From positions 17,632-81,631 of the forward strand of contig DAITMF010000007.1 in the NCBI GenBank assembly GCA_036835325.1: a stretch of DNA of 64,000 nucleotides. Reading direction: 5' to 3'. Below the pieces are notes generated by a model. The model was not told where the DNA came from and made no database searches. It saw only the letters and a program-made list of their open reading frames with translations. The stretch comes from CAMCHP01 sp036835325. Lineage in GTDB: Bacteria > Bacteroidota > Bacteroidia > Flavobacteriales_D > Sanyastnellaceae. Below, one piece after another: positions 8,005 through 15,974 of the stretch. The position numbers and the translations under genes were made by a program. Positions within the stretch are counted from its first letter, which is position 1. Each line of letters opens with the position of its first letter.

Positions 8005-9906
8005 GTGAAAACGACCTTAACTCACTTGTTTTCGGTTACCTTAATCGCCCTGTTCTTGTCTGTGCTTGGCGCAGCGCATGCGCTTACAGGCCTTGGACAT
8101 GCTGACTCTTTGCAGATTTATAGCTTACGTGATAGTGCATTGGAGCTAGCGCCGACGGCTCCTCTGCGCGCACTTGACTATGCTACACGCGCTGAAGCCC
8201 TATCGATTCGGTATGCCGATGACACGGCACTGAGTAAGGTGTTGAACGCCAAAGGCCTAGCGTACGAGTACCTCGACAGCCTCGACCGTGCATTATCGGA
8301 ATACGAGCGCGCACGACAAGCCGCGAAACGGGTTGGAGACGCCAATTTCGAAGCCAACTTGATCAATGCCAAGGGCATCGCCTGTTATTACGCCGGCGAT
8401 CGTTTAAAAGCGCACACCTTCTACGATGAAGCCCTTGCCAAGTTCGAAGCACTGGACGATCTAACCGGTCAAGGCAAGGTACTCAACAACCTTGGCGTGC
8501 TTTACCGAAATTCTGGTAAGCACGAACAGGCCATTGAAGTCTACCTAAAATCGCTTGTGATAAAGAAAGCATTGGGCGACTCCATCGGTGTCGCCAATAC
8601 GTGCAACAACCTCGGTTATGCCTACGCCTACATCGAAAAAGACAGTATATCACTGGTTTTTTTCGAACGGGCATTGGCCATTTATACAGCCAATGGAGAT
8701 CAAGAGAACATGGCCCTCATCAAAACCGGCCTAGGCATTTCAAGTTACAATCTAGGGCACCCGGAGGTGGCAGTGGCCTATTTGGAAAGTTCGCATCCGG
8801 TGATTCAAAAAAACAAGAACTGGGAATACATGATTCATATCCTTGCCTACGGCCGATCGCTGTTTGACCTTGGGCGCATAGCCGAAAGCAAGCCGTACAT
8901 CGAAGAAGGATACGAACTGCTTCTGCAAACAAGTGAACGAAAGTCATTGCTTCGGTATGCCGAACTGTACATGTACCAACTGGCTCGCTCAGAAAGCAAG
9001 CTTGATAAAGCCCTGATCCACTTGGAGAATTATAAAAGCTTGAGCGATAGTTTAACGAGTGACCGAAACGAACGGCTGTTCAGTGAAATGCAGGCCAAGT
9101 ATGAGTTGCACGCAAAGGAAAACACCATTCTGAAGCAGGAATTGGAAATCAAAGAAGCCACACAGTCGCGGGCAAAAATGGCGGGCGGCGTTCTGCTCTT
9201 TGTCTTACTCGCACTTTCTGCCGGTTCGTACGGCTACGTCAAGCAGAAGGCGAACAAAAGCTTGTCTGAACAGAAACGCATCGTTGAACGCGCCCTAGAC
9301 GATCGCGAACTTATGCTGCGTGAAATCCACCATCGGGTTAAAAACAACCTGCAGATTATTTCCGGCCTGCTCAGCATCCAAAGCAACACCATTAATGATC
9401 AGGCGGCAAAAGATGCGTTAAACCTCAGCAGGTCGAGGGTAAGAAGCATGTCGCTCATCCACCAAAACCTTTACCAAGATGGAGAGAAATTCACCCGCGT
9501 GGAAATGGGTAACTACATTCAGCGACTAGCCCATGAAGTGATTGACACAATGGCAGATGAAGACTGTGAAATCGCTACCAAAATTCACGTTGACGTAGAT
9601 GAACTTGATGTGGATGTCGCTATTCCAATGGGCCTCATTCTGAATGAACTCATTACCAATGCCGTTAAATATGCCTTTGTCGGACAAAGCCAGGGCCAAA
9701 TCGAAATTGGTTTACGGCATACCGGAAACCACATTGCACTTGATGTAGTTGACAACGGCGTTGGAATGGACCAGAGCAAGGTAGGGCTTGGTTTCGGACA
9801 CCGAATGATCGAATCGCTAAGCGAGAGCATGGGTGCTGAGTTCTCCACCGTTTCAAATAACGGGGTTCGCGCACGGCTGGTAGTGCCGTACAAATCGAAA
9901 GCATGA
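8005..9906 (+). CDS. TPR-containing sensor histidine kinase (HisKA_2/HWE type)
   Basis: A two-component sensor of about 633 residues: signal peptide, periplasmic array of tetratricopeptide repeats (about 60-370; helix pairs such as LNNLGVLYRNSGKHEQAIEVY), one membrane segment (about 391-412), then a cytoplasmic HisKA_2 domain with the phospho-acceptor His in EIHHRVKNNLQ (residue 442) and a HATPase domain with NELITNAVKYAF, DNGVGM and GLGFGH. GTG 8005 gives a normal signal peptide (KTTLTHLFSVTLIALFLS) and sits about 10 nt after a -7-like TACATTTC; ATG 7945 would add 20 untypical residues. It overlaps the response-regulator gene by ATGA, so the two are translationally coupled. The periplasmic ligand is unknown. 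Confidence 0.9.
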   Translation: MKTTLTHLFSVTLIALFLSVLGAAHALTGLGHADSLQIYSLRDSALELAPTAPLRALDYATRAEALSIRYADDTALSKVLNAKGLAYEYLDSLDRALSEYERARQAAKRVGDANFEANLINAKGIACYYAGDRLKAHTFYDEALAKFEALDDLTGQGKVLNNLGVLYRNSGKHEQAIEVYLKSLVIKKALGDSIGVANTCNNLGYAYAYIEKDSISLVFFERALAIYTANGDQENMALIKTGLGISSYNLGHPEVAVAYLESSHPVIQKNKNWEYMIHILAYGRSLFDLGRIAESKPYIEEGYELLLQTSERKSLLRYAELYMYQLARSESKLDKALIHLENYKSLSDSLTSDRNERLFSEMQAKYELHAKENTILKQELEIKEATQSRAKMAGGVLLFVLLALSAGSYGYVKQKANKSLSEQKRIVERALDDRELMLREIHHRVKNNLQIISGLLSIQSNTINDQAAKDALNLSRSRVRSMSLIHQNLYQDGEKFTRVEMGNYIQRLAHEVIDTMADEDCEIATKIHVDVDELDVDVAIPMGLILNELITNAVKYAFVGQSQGQIEIGLRHTGNHIALDVVDNGVGMDQSKVGLGFGHRMIESLSESMGAEFSTVSNNGVRARLVVPYKSKA

Positions 9907-10514
9907 GCAAAGTATACAAGATTCTGATCGTAGAAGACGAGCCCGTTATTGGGATGGAGATTGAGTCATTCTTAAAGGCACAGGGTTTTGGCGTAACGGG
10001 CATCGCCAAGAACGCGACCACTGCTCGACAGCTCTTCATTCCACCATACCCTGATGCCGTGATCTTGGATGTTAACTTAGGGAACGACGACGGCATTGAA
10101 CTTGCCAATGAACTGTTGTTTTCAGACCATGTGCCCCTCATTTATTTAACTGCTCACGGAGACTCGGCAACCGTACAGCGTGCGCGCGATACGCGTCCGA
10201 GTTCATACTTGATAAAGCCCTTCAATGAGCGTGAACTTTTTGCAGCCATCGACTTGGGCATTTACAATCATTTGCAACGCACGGGGTCACGCAAACCGGT
10301 CGAGGTGCTGAATCAGGTATTGCCGACCCCCTTGACGCAGCGCGAATTGGCCGTTGTGAATGAACTTCTGCAAGGCAAATCAAACCGCGACATCGCCGAG
10401 GCGCTCTTCGTGACGGTGCACACCATCAAAAGCCAAATGCAGACCATCTTCGACAAGTTCGACGTGCGCAACCGCACTGAATTGATGTTCAAGATTACAG
10501 AGCTTTTACGTTAA
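9903..10514 (+). CDS. Response regulator, receiver plus LuxR-type HTH
   Basis: 203 residues. The receiver domain has an acidic pocket at Glu11/Asp12, phospho-acceptor Asp56 (VILDVNL), Thr83 and Lys105 (LIKPFNE). The C-terminal helix-turn-helix is of LuxR/FixJ type: LTQRELAVVNELLQGKSNRDIAE followed by VTVHTIKSQMQTIFDKF. Cognate partner of the kinase, overlapping it by 4 nt. LuxR-type regulators bind inverted repeats as dimers; the palindromes at 10522-10547 and 13938-13959 are plausible targets, which is inference. Confidence 0.93.
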   Translation: MSKVYKILIVEDEPVIGMEIESFLKAQGFGVTGIAKNATTARQLFIPPYPDAVILDVNLGNDDGIELANELLFSDHVPLIYLTAHGDSATVQRARDTRPSSYLIKPFNERELFAAIDLGIYNHLQRTGSRKPVEVLNQVLPTPLTQRELAVVNELLQGKSNRDIAEALFVTVHTIKSQMQTIFDKFDVRNRTELMFKITELLR

Positions 10515-10521
10515 CACCCAG

Positions 10522-10547
10522 CCGCTTCACACTTTAGTATGAAGTGG
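10522..10547. promoter_or_regulatory. Palindrome A, candidate activator site before the beta-helix gene
   Basis: Inverted repeat with arms CCGCTTCACAC (10522-10532) and GTATGAAGTGG (10537-10547) around TTTA: 11-bp arms with two mismatches. A -7-like TAGTTTCG (10565-10572) starts 17 nt after the right arm. A related palindrome at 13938-13959 has the same spacing to its own -7 element. It is not followed by a T run, so it is not an intrinsic terminator. Likely an operator or activator box, possibly for the response regulator encoded just upstream. Confidence 0.5.
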
Positions 10548-10564
10548 CTCGAGCAGAACACGTG

Positions 10565-10572
10565 TAGTTTCG
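10565..10572 (+). promoter_or_regulatory. -7 element for the beta-helix gene
   Basis: TAGTTTCG matches the Bacteroidota -7 consensus TAnnTTTG at all but one position. It predicts a leader of about 70 nt before ATG 10647. Confidence 0.4.
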
Positions 10573-10646
10573 GTACTGAAAAGGTTGAAGCATTTGCTGT
10601 TGCGAGCTTCAGCTGACATACAGTTCTTAACCTCAACGAATGCTCT

Positions 10647-13600
10647 ATGCGCTACCTCATTCTCTTTGCACTGGTACTCACCGGAATTGACAGTTCTGCG
10701 ATTCGTTTTTATGTACGAGCAAACGCATCAGGAAACGGGAACGGCCTCAGTTGGCAGGCGGCTTTCACCACAATTGAACAGGCGTTGACCGCAGCCATCG
10801 ATGGTGATGAAATATGGATTGCCCAAGGCAGCTATGTCCCCCCTGGGAACCAAACCGACCCCTATTTCCTCAGCCACAGCGTTGCCATTTACGGTGGTTT
10901 TGCGGGCAATGAGGTCAACCTCCAACAGCGGAATATTACGCTTAACGTCACCACCATCGATGGCGAATCACCCGTGTCAGTCTTCGAATCAAAACGTCAA
11001 TTGCTAAAGATCACATCGTTAGGGAAGGTCATCGTAATCGACGGCATAGTGTTCGCCGGCACGGCTAGCCCAGGGGCCGTCTTATTTGAAGAGGGTTCAG
11101 CCATTGAAATGGCCCTTCCCAACACAATGACCCTGCGCAATTGCTACTTTTTCAACAACCAAACGAATTCGATTGCGACGGTTCGCCTATCGGGATCAGC
11201 AGGTACGCCTCTCACCGTAATCAATTGCATCTTTGAGTCAAACCGCACCGGGGGTAACATTGACACTTACGGAGGCGCACTTTACCTTTATGGCGGAAGC
11301 AACGCTACCGCACTTGTTGACCGATGCCAATTCACCAAAAATGCCCGAAATGGCGTAGGTGGCGCAGCGATTTACAGCGAAGTGTCGTCGCTCTGCGAAA
11401 TTCGCACCAGCACATTTACACAAAACACCGTTTCAAGTTGGAATAACGCTTTTGCCGGAATTTGCGCGCGAAGCCCCATGCGCGTTACCCATTGCACCTT
11501 TTCTGCCAATACGGTGGTTGCATTTACTCAGCCAAGTCCTAGCTCGCAGTATTCCGGTGCCATAGGCTATCCCTCCGGAAACTACCACCCTCCGATTGAA
11601 GTGTACAACAGCATTCTCTGGGGCAACATTGAGCCGCAAATCAACAATTGGTTCAATCAGAACAACAACCTAACCTTGGAGGGCAACATTATTCAAGGCT
11701 ACGGCTTCGGCTCGAATACCAACAGTGACCCCAAGCTGGTGTGTCCGTCCATTGGAAATGTCAACCTAGCCCCCGGTTCGATTGCGCGCAACGCCGCCCT
11801 TCAGCAACACACTACCGGCACGATCGATGTATATGGCGCCCCGCGAAACTTGTTGGGAGCGATTGATATCGGTGCGGTTGAAATGGCCAACACAGCTAAA
11901 CCCATCGTGTATGTTAAGAAAGGAAATGCGTTCGTGCAATCCGGACGCACTTGGGCGACTGCGGCAGGAGAGTTAGGTTCAATTGACATGGCCACCACCG
12001 CTGAAGTCGATTTCTGGGTGTCATCAGGGATCTATGGGAAGGTGATTCTTGATGCCGTGTTCTCAAACCCAGTCTTCGCCACCAACTTTGAATTGTGCCA
12101 CAACTGCAACATCATTGGTGGGTTTGTGGGTGATGAACTGCTCGAGTCGCAGAACCCTGACACCGGTTACACAACCCTCTCGGGCTTGTTCTTACCTGGG
12201 CCACTGCTTCTTGACAAGGCCACACCGGTCATCCTTCGTATGAGCAATACAGGCAACCATCACTTAAAAAACGTGAGGTTCAGTGACGGCGGTGCCAACT
12301 TTGTTGAATTGTCACCCTCGGGTGTTCAGGCGCTTGGAGGCGCCATGGCTCCCGTCACAATCGAATTCTGCGGCAATGTAGACTTCGAGCGATGTACATT
12401 CGAGAACAACAAATCCATTGGCTTTGCAGGCGCAGTTCACGCCGTGGCGTCGCAGCAGCTCGTCTTCAACAATTGCCAGTTCTCGGAGAATACAAGTGTT
12501 AACCAGGCAGGCGCACTCTACGTTTCTGACACCGATTTAACCTTGCTGTCATCAACGTTTACCTCTAACCTCTCGGGCAACGGAGGAGCAGTAACGGGGG
12601 TGTTCTCCAACACCGGCTTGGGCGATTGCGTGTTCAATGATAACGTAACTGAAAATGGCGGGGCTGCCCTACACTTCAGCGACAATTCATCGCTCGCGGT
12701 CTTGCGATCGTCGTTCTTTAACAATGCCTCACCTGCAACCGAATCGACTGGAAACTCTACCATTACAGCTCTGAACAACACAAACCTTGACTTGGCAAAC
12801 TGCCTCGTTCACAGCAATTCGGGCTGGTCGAGCGTGCGGGTGTCTACGGGTACAATCAACATCATCAACTCAACCATTGCTCACAATACGGCTACCAATG
12901 CAGTGATTCATGCAGGAGGCGGTGCCACAACGACCACCTACACCATGCGCAACAGCATCCTTTGGAACCCCGGCAACTTAAACCGTCAATACCTAACCCC
13001 TATTTCCATAACCAACGGCCACAATGTGATGCAAAACGAAGTATTTCCAACCGCCAATCCCAATTTCATATCAAACACTGACCCGTACTTTGTTTCACCT
13101 GAAACAGGTGACTTCAGGTTACAGTCGTTTTCAGGAGCTATCAACAGTGGCTCAAATAATTTCGTTTTCCCGGCTTCGCCGGATGTTGACGGAAATCCAC
13201 GCATCATTGATGGTACCGTTGACCGAGGGGCCTACGAACGGGTCAATGGATGCCTGCCTGACAATGACGAATGCCATAGCGCTGCTCCCTTAACGCTCGA
13301 TAGTGAGGTGTTTGGCTCAAACCGATGTGCATCAGCGGGGTCAGACCCCATATCATCGTGCAACGTGAACATTGGAAAAACGGTTTGGTACAGCTTCAAC
13401 GCGCCGGAGAACGGATTGGCTACTGTGACAACCTCAAACGTCACACCCGACACTGCCTTCCCCAACTTCAACATGAAGCAAACCATTTATACCGGTTCTT
13501 GCACAAACCTTACCGAGGTTGAATGCACCAATGCACAAGGAGCCAATGCTGGAGAAGTTAGTGCGCTCAGCAACTTAACTCCCGGAAACACCTATTACAT

Positions 13601-13844
13601 CCGCATTGAAGGTGTCAACCAACAAGAAGGCAGCTATAACGTACTCGTTTCTACCGACAATACGCCTCTCTGCGTGGGTGATTTCAACAATGACCTAACG
13701 GTTAACAGCACTGACCTTCTCATCTTCCTTGCTGCCTTTGGTTCATCTTGCTCCAACTGCCTCACCGACCTCGATGGCGACAACAATGTTGCCGTCAACG
13801 ATTTGCTCATCTTTTTAAGCGCGTTCGGACAGGTTTGTAACTAA
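10647..13844 (+). CDS. Secreted parallel beta-helix protein with dockerin-like C-terminus
   Basis: 1065 residues. A signal peptide (1-18) is followed by a right-handed beta-helix/polymorphic outer-membrane-protein-like region with repeated N-rich turns such as CIFESNRTGGN, CQFTKNARNGVGGAAIY, CQFSENTSVNQAGALYV and CVFNDNVTENGGAALHF, in two blocks separated near residue 410-440. From about 870 there is a jelly-roll-like segment (NDECHSAAPL, GKTVWYSFNAP). The last 57 residues carry two Ca-binding loops (DFNNDLTVNSTDLLIFLAAFG and DLDGDNNVAVNDLLIFLSAFG) flanked by cysteines, resembling the GC-type dockerin best known from Planctomycetota. There is no T9SS sorting domain. Surface adhesin or polysaccharide-binding role is inferred only. 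Confidence 0.8.
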   Translation: MRYLILFALVLTGIDSSAIRFYVRANASGNGNGLSWQAAFTTIEQALTAAIDGDEIWIAQGSYVPPGNQTDPYFLSHSVAIYGGFAGNEVNLQQRNITLNVTTIDGESPVSVFESKRQLLKITSLGKVIVIDGIVFAGTASPGAVLFEEGSAIEMALPNTMTLRNCYFFNNQTNSIATVRLSGSAGTPLTVINCIFESNRTGGNIDTYGGALYLYGGSNATALVDRCQFTKNARNGVGGAAIYSEVSSLCEIRTSTFTQNTVSSWNNAFAGICARSPMRVTHCTFSANTVVAFTQPSPSSQYSGAIGYPSGNYHPPIEVYNSILWGNIEPQINNWFNQNNNLTLEGNIIQGYGFGSNTNSDPKLVCPSIGNVNLAPGSIARNAALQQHTTGTIDVYGAPRNLLGAIDIGAVEMANTAKPIVYVKKGNAFVQSGRTWATAAGELGSIDMATTAEVDFWVSSGIYGKVILDAVFSNPVFATNFELCHNCNIIGGFVGDELLESQNPDTGYTTLSGLFLPGPLLLDKATPVILRMSNTGNHHLKNVRFSDGGANFVELSPSGVQALGGAMAPVTIEFCGNVDFERCTFENNKSIGFAGAVHAVASQQLVFNNCQFSENTSVNQAGALYVSDTDLTLLSSTFTSNLSGNGGAVTGVFSNTGLGDCVFNDNVTENGGAALHFSDNSSLAVLRSSFFNNASPATESTGNSTITALNNTNLDLANCLVHSNSGWSSVRVSTGTINIINSTIAHNTATNAVIHAGGGATTTTYTMRNSILWNPGNLNRQYLTPISITNGHNVMQNEVFPTANPNFISNTDPYFVSPETGDFRLQSFSGAINSGSNNFVFPASPDVDGNPRIIDGTVDRGAYERVNGCLPDNDECHSAAPLTLDSEVFGSNRCASAGSDPISSCNVNIGKTVWYSFNAPENGLATVTTSNVTPDTAFPNFNMKQTIYTGSCTNLTEVECTNAQGANAGEVSALSNLTPGNTYYIRIEGVNQQEGSYNVLVSTDNTPLCVGDFNNDLTVNSTDLLIFLAAFGSSCSNCLTDLDGDNNVAVNDLLIFLSAFGQVCN

Positions 13845-13872
13845 CACACTAAGCCTAACCTGTACGACAAGA

Positions 13873-13902
13873 AAAGAGGGGCCATTGCAGGCTCCTCTTT
13901 TT
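13873..13902 (+). terminator. Rho-independent terminator of the beta-helix gene
   Basis: Stem AAAGAGGGGCC/GGCTCCTCTTT with one G-U pair and a 6-nt loop, followed by TT. It lies about 28 nt after the stop at 13844. Confidence 0.8.
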
Positions 13903-13937
13903 CATTGTTTGGTACAATCGTTCAATCGCGCTGCACA

Positions 13938-13959
13938 TTCATACTTTGGTATGAAGCGG
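13938..13959. promoter_or_regulatory. Palindrome B, candidate activator site before the sRNA
   Basis: Perfect arms TTCATAC (13938-13944) and GTATGAA (13949-13955) around TTTG; the right arm continues as GCGG to 13959. Fifteen of 17 bases from ACTTT to GCGG match palindrome A. The -7-like CATCTTTG (13977-13984) begins 17 nt after the right arm, the same spacing as at palindrome A. Confidence 0.5.
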
Positions 13960-13987
13960 ATAGCACAATTCACTGCCATCTTTGACT

Positions 13988-14087
13988 TGTGAAACGTCAC
14001 ATTGGTAACTTAACGTTCCCAACTTACTCTCGAACAATGGTTTCGACCATGCTCTCTCTGAAAAGCCCGCTTCGCGGGCTTTTTTTA
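13988..14087 (+). ncRNA. Candidate small RNA with intrinsic terminator
   Basis: The terminator at 14061-14087 has no gene to serve, because the upstream beta-helix gene already ends at its own terminator. A -7-like element at 13977-13984 predicts a start near 13988, giving a transcript of about 100 nt. It contains a TTCG-capped hairpin ATGGT-TTCG-ACCAT (about 14036-14049) just before the terminator stem. A 36-codon open frame begins at 14037 but runs through the terminator, so coding is unlikely. Not matched to any known RNA family. Confidence 0.4.
14061..14087 (+). terminator. Orphan rho-independent terminator
   Basis: AAAGCCCGC/GCGGGCTTT stem with a 3-nt TTC loop and a seven-T tail. It supports the candidate sRNA ending here. 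Confidence 0.85.
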
Positions 14088-14235
14088 TTGACTCCGAGGT
14101 ATGAAACTCGCGCTCTTGGGCACCATTACGGTTTAAACAGTTCGATCAATTGACCAAAGTGCAACAAACTCTACCGCATTTGCTGGCACGTTCTGGCACA
14201 CTTTGTGATTGATGCAATTTGGGTACTTTAGTCGC

Positions 14236-14715
14236 ATGCCAGAGCACCTGAAGTATCTCTTCTTTTTGGTTTGCACGCTGTTCTTCTTGAACGGGAGTGC
14301 GCAAACCGCCTTTTCATCGGCCGGTGCCGGCAGCGTATCGGCTTCCGGCTCGGTAGATTTCACCTTAGGACAAGTGGCATTTACCACGGCGATCAGCACG
14401 CAGCGAAGCATTCAACTCGGGGTTCAGCAAGCATACACCGATGGGGAAAGCGCAGTTTCAAATCGCGAAGCACATTCATCGCTTTCGCTCTACCCGAATC
14501 CGGCCCGCAGCTTCGCCACGCTCGAATACGCACGCTTCGATGAAGTTGCGAGCATTGCCCTTTTCGACGCCACCGGCCGATTGGCCCAGCGCATGATGAT
14601 GCCTTCATCTTCGCTAAACATCAACCTTGAACGCTACGCTTCAGGCGTATACATTGTAGAACTTACCCGACTTGACAGCCAAAAAATCCGGCTGCGTTTA
14701 ATCATCCAATCGTAA
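14236..14715 (+). CDS. Small secreted protein with T9SS type A sorting domain
   Basis: 159 residues: a signal peptide (PEHLKYLFFLVCTLFFLNGSAQ), a short region rich in Ser/Ala/Gly (FSSAGAGSVSASGSVDFTLGQV), then a canonical type A sorting domain starting LSLYPNPARSFATLEY with the GRLAQRM and YASGVYIVEL signatures. The FTLGQV region is typical of small Bacteroidota proteins with almost no other domain. ATG 14236 is chosen over 14209 because it starts the signal peptide directly. Followed after 6 nt by the collagen-like gene, so the two are probably co-transcribed. T9SS should carry the protein to the cell surface. Confidence 0.75.
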   Translation: MPEHLKYLFFLVCTLFFLNGSAQTAFSSAGAGSVSASGSVDFTLGQVAFTTAISTQRSIQLGVQQAYTDGESAVSNREAHSSLSLYPNPARSFATLEYARFDEVASIALFDATGRLAQRMMMPSSSLNINLERYASGVYIVELTRLDSQKIRLRLIIQS

Positions 14716-14721
14716 GCCCCG

Positions 14722-15909
14722 ATGCGCATCCTTTTCATCCTATTTAGCATTCAGTGTCTCGTGGTTGTTCAAGCGACTGCCCAAGTACCTGCGGGCATGA
14801 GCTTTCAGGCGGTCATCCGCGACAGCGAAAATCAAATCATCGCAAATACCGATGTTGGTGTATTGGCTGAGATTCGCCTCAACAGCGTCAACGGTGCAGT
14901 TGTGTTTACCGAAATCCACGCAGCAGTGACCAACGCGAACGGACTCATGACCTTGGTAATTGGCGAGGGAAATGCGCAATCGGGCAGTTTAAGCGGCATC
15001 GATTGGGGAAACGGCTCTTACTTTATGGTGGCCAACGTTGACCCCGATGGCGGCAATGACTACACGCTGACCGCCCAATCGCAGCTGCTGAGCGTTCCCT
15101 ACGCCTTTTACGCAGGGAACGGTGGTGTTACGGGACCCCAAGGGCCACAAGGTGAAACCGGACCACAAGGTCCAATCGGCCCTGCTGGACCGCAAGGCGA
15201 GCCCGGACCGCAAGGACCAATAGGGCCTCAAGGACTTCCCGGTGAAACGGGCGCGCAAGGCGAACCAGGTTTGCCCGGGCCGCAAGGCGAACAAGGCATT
15301 CCGGGTTCTGAAGGGCCAGTGGGTGCTGTTGGTCCGGCCGGACCACAGGGTAATCCTGGGCCGCAAGGGGTACAAGGCATTCCCGGCCCTTCGGGCGCAG
15401 AGGCGTGCACCTCGATCAGCGTGGGTAACATGGTGGTCGTTTTCACTTCAACCCATGCCTACGGTGTTGCCCGCAATATTGCGAACAGCACCAACTGGTA
15501 CGCGGTAACGCTTGACGGCCCTGTGGTCGCCAGCGGCAGCAGCGAACAAGGTATCGTGCTCGCAACATCGAGCTCAGTGTTTGGCTTTACGCTGAATGCT
15601 TCCGATAACCCTGTGTGGTACTCATCGTCACTCAGCGGAACTGTGCTGGGTGTGATGGGCTCGTCAGACAAGGTTGTCGTGTACACTACCACAGGTGGAT
15701 ATGGCCTAACGCGCAACAGTTCAGGAACCGGCAATGTATATTCACAGTCGTTTGATGGTGAGGTTATTGATGCATTATCGGCTGCAGAGGTTGTGGCTGT
15801 GTACACGACAACCCATGCATACGCCTTTGGCCGCAACCTATCTGAAAACCCTGTGTGGTATGTTCAGGCATTGCAAGGTGTACCGTCAGGCGCTGTGAAT
15901 ACACAATAA
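14722..15909 (+). CDS. Secreted collagen-like protein with four C-terminal repeats
   Basis: 395 residues. Signal peptide to about residue 21, an N-terminal beta domain (VPAGMSFQAVIRDSENQII ... LLSVPYAFYA) that commonly precedes tail-fibre-like or collagen-like parts in Bacteroidota, an uninterrupted run of 30 Gly-X-Y triplets (about 138-227) rich in GPQ/GEP, then four degenerate repeats of about 40 residues (VVVFTSTHAYG, GIVLATSSSVFG, VVVYTTTGGYG, VAVYTTTHAYA), each ending in a WY- or VY-containing strand. I infer a trimeric fibrous surface protein; bacterial collagens form stable triple helices without hydroxyproline. No sorting domain is seen. Second gene after 14236. Confidence 0.8.
   Translation: MRILFILFSIQCLVVVQATAQVPAGMSFQAVIRDSENQIIANTDVGVLAEIRLNSVNGAVVFTEIHAAVTNANGLMTLVIGEGNAQSGSLSGIDWGNGSYFMVANVDPDGGNDYTLTAQSQLLSVPYAFYAGNGGVTGPQGPQGETGPQGPIGPAGPQGEPGPQGPIGPQGLPGETGAQGEPGLPGPQGEQGIPGSEGPVGAVGPAGPQGNPGPQGVQGIPGPSGAEACTSISVGNMVVVFTSTHAYGVARNIANSTNWYAVTLDGPVVASGSSEQGIVLATSSSVFGFTLNASDNPVWYSSSLSGTVLGVMGSSDKVVVYTTTGGYGLTRNSSGTGNVYSQSFDGEVIDALSAAEVVAVYTTTHAYAFGRNLSENPVWYVQALQGVPSGAVNTQ
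15133..15402 (+). repeat. Collagen-like Gly-X-Y coding repeat (30 triplets)
   Basis: Thirty consecutive 9-nt units encode Gly-X-Y with no interruption. Because the units vary in the second and third codons, this is a protein repeat rather than a simple DNA repeat, but it may still change length by slippage or recombination. Confidence 0.95.
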
Positions 15910-15974
15910 ACAGGCTCGAGCGATTGCTATCAACGCAGCTTTTTGTACTCTTGCGGAACCAAAACTCATTCACA

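Larger units (their letters stand above)
13845..14235 (+). other. 391-nt intergenic region with terminator, palindrome and candidate sRNA
   Basis: No convincing protein gene. In order it holds a terminator for the beta-helix gene (13873-13902), palindrome B (13938-13959), a -7-like element (13977-13984), a structured stretch ending in an orphan terminator (14061-14087), then about 150 nt before the next gene with one half-site GGTATGAA (14098-14105) and a promoter-like TACTTTAG just before ATG 14236. Confidence 0.6.

Noticed and set aside
10522..10547. Palindrome A as the terminator of the response-regulator gene
   Set aside because: No T run follows on either strand, and the same sequence is found in front of another promoter with the same spacing.
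14037..14147. A 36-codon open frame inside the candidate sRNA
   Set aside because: It runs through the strong terminator stem and T run, and has no recognisable protein features.
15133..15402. The 9-nt repeats as a CRISPR or simple tandem repeat
   Set aside because: The units are codons for Gly-X-Y in a single open frame; there are no spacers.
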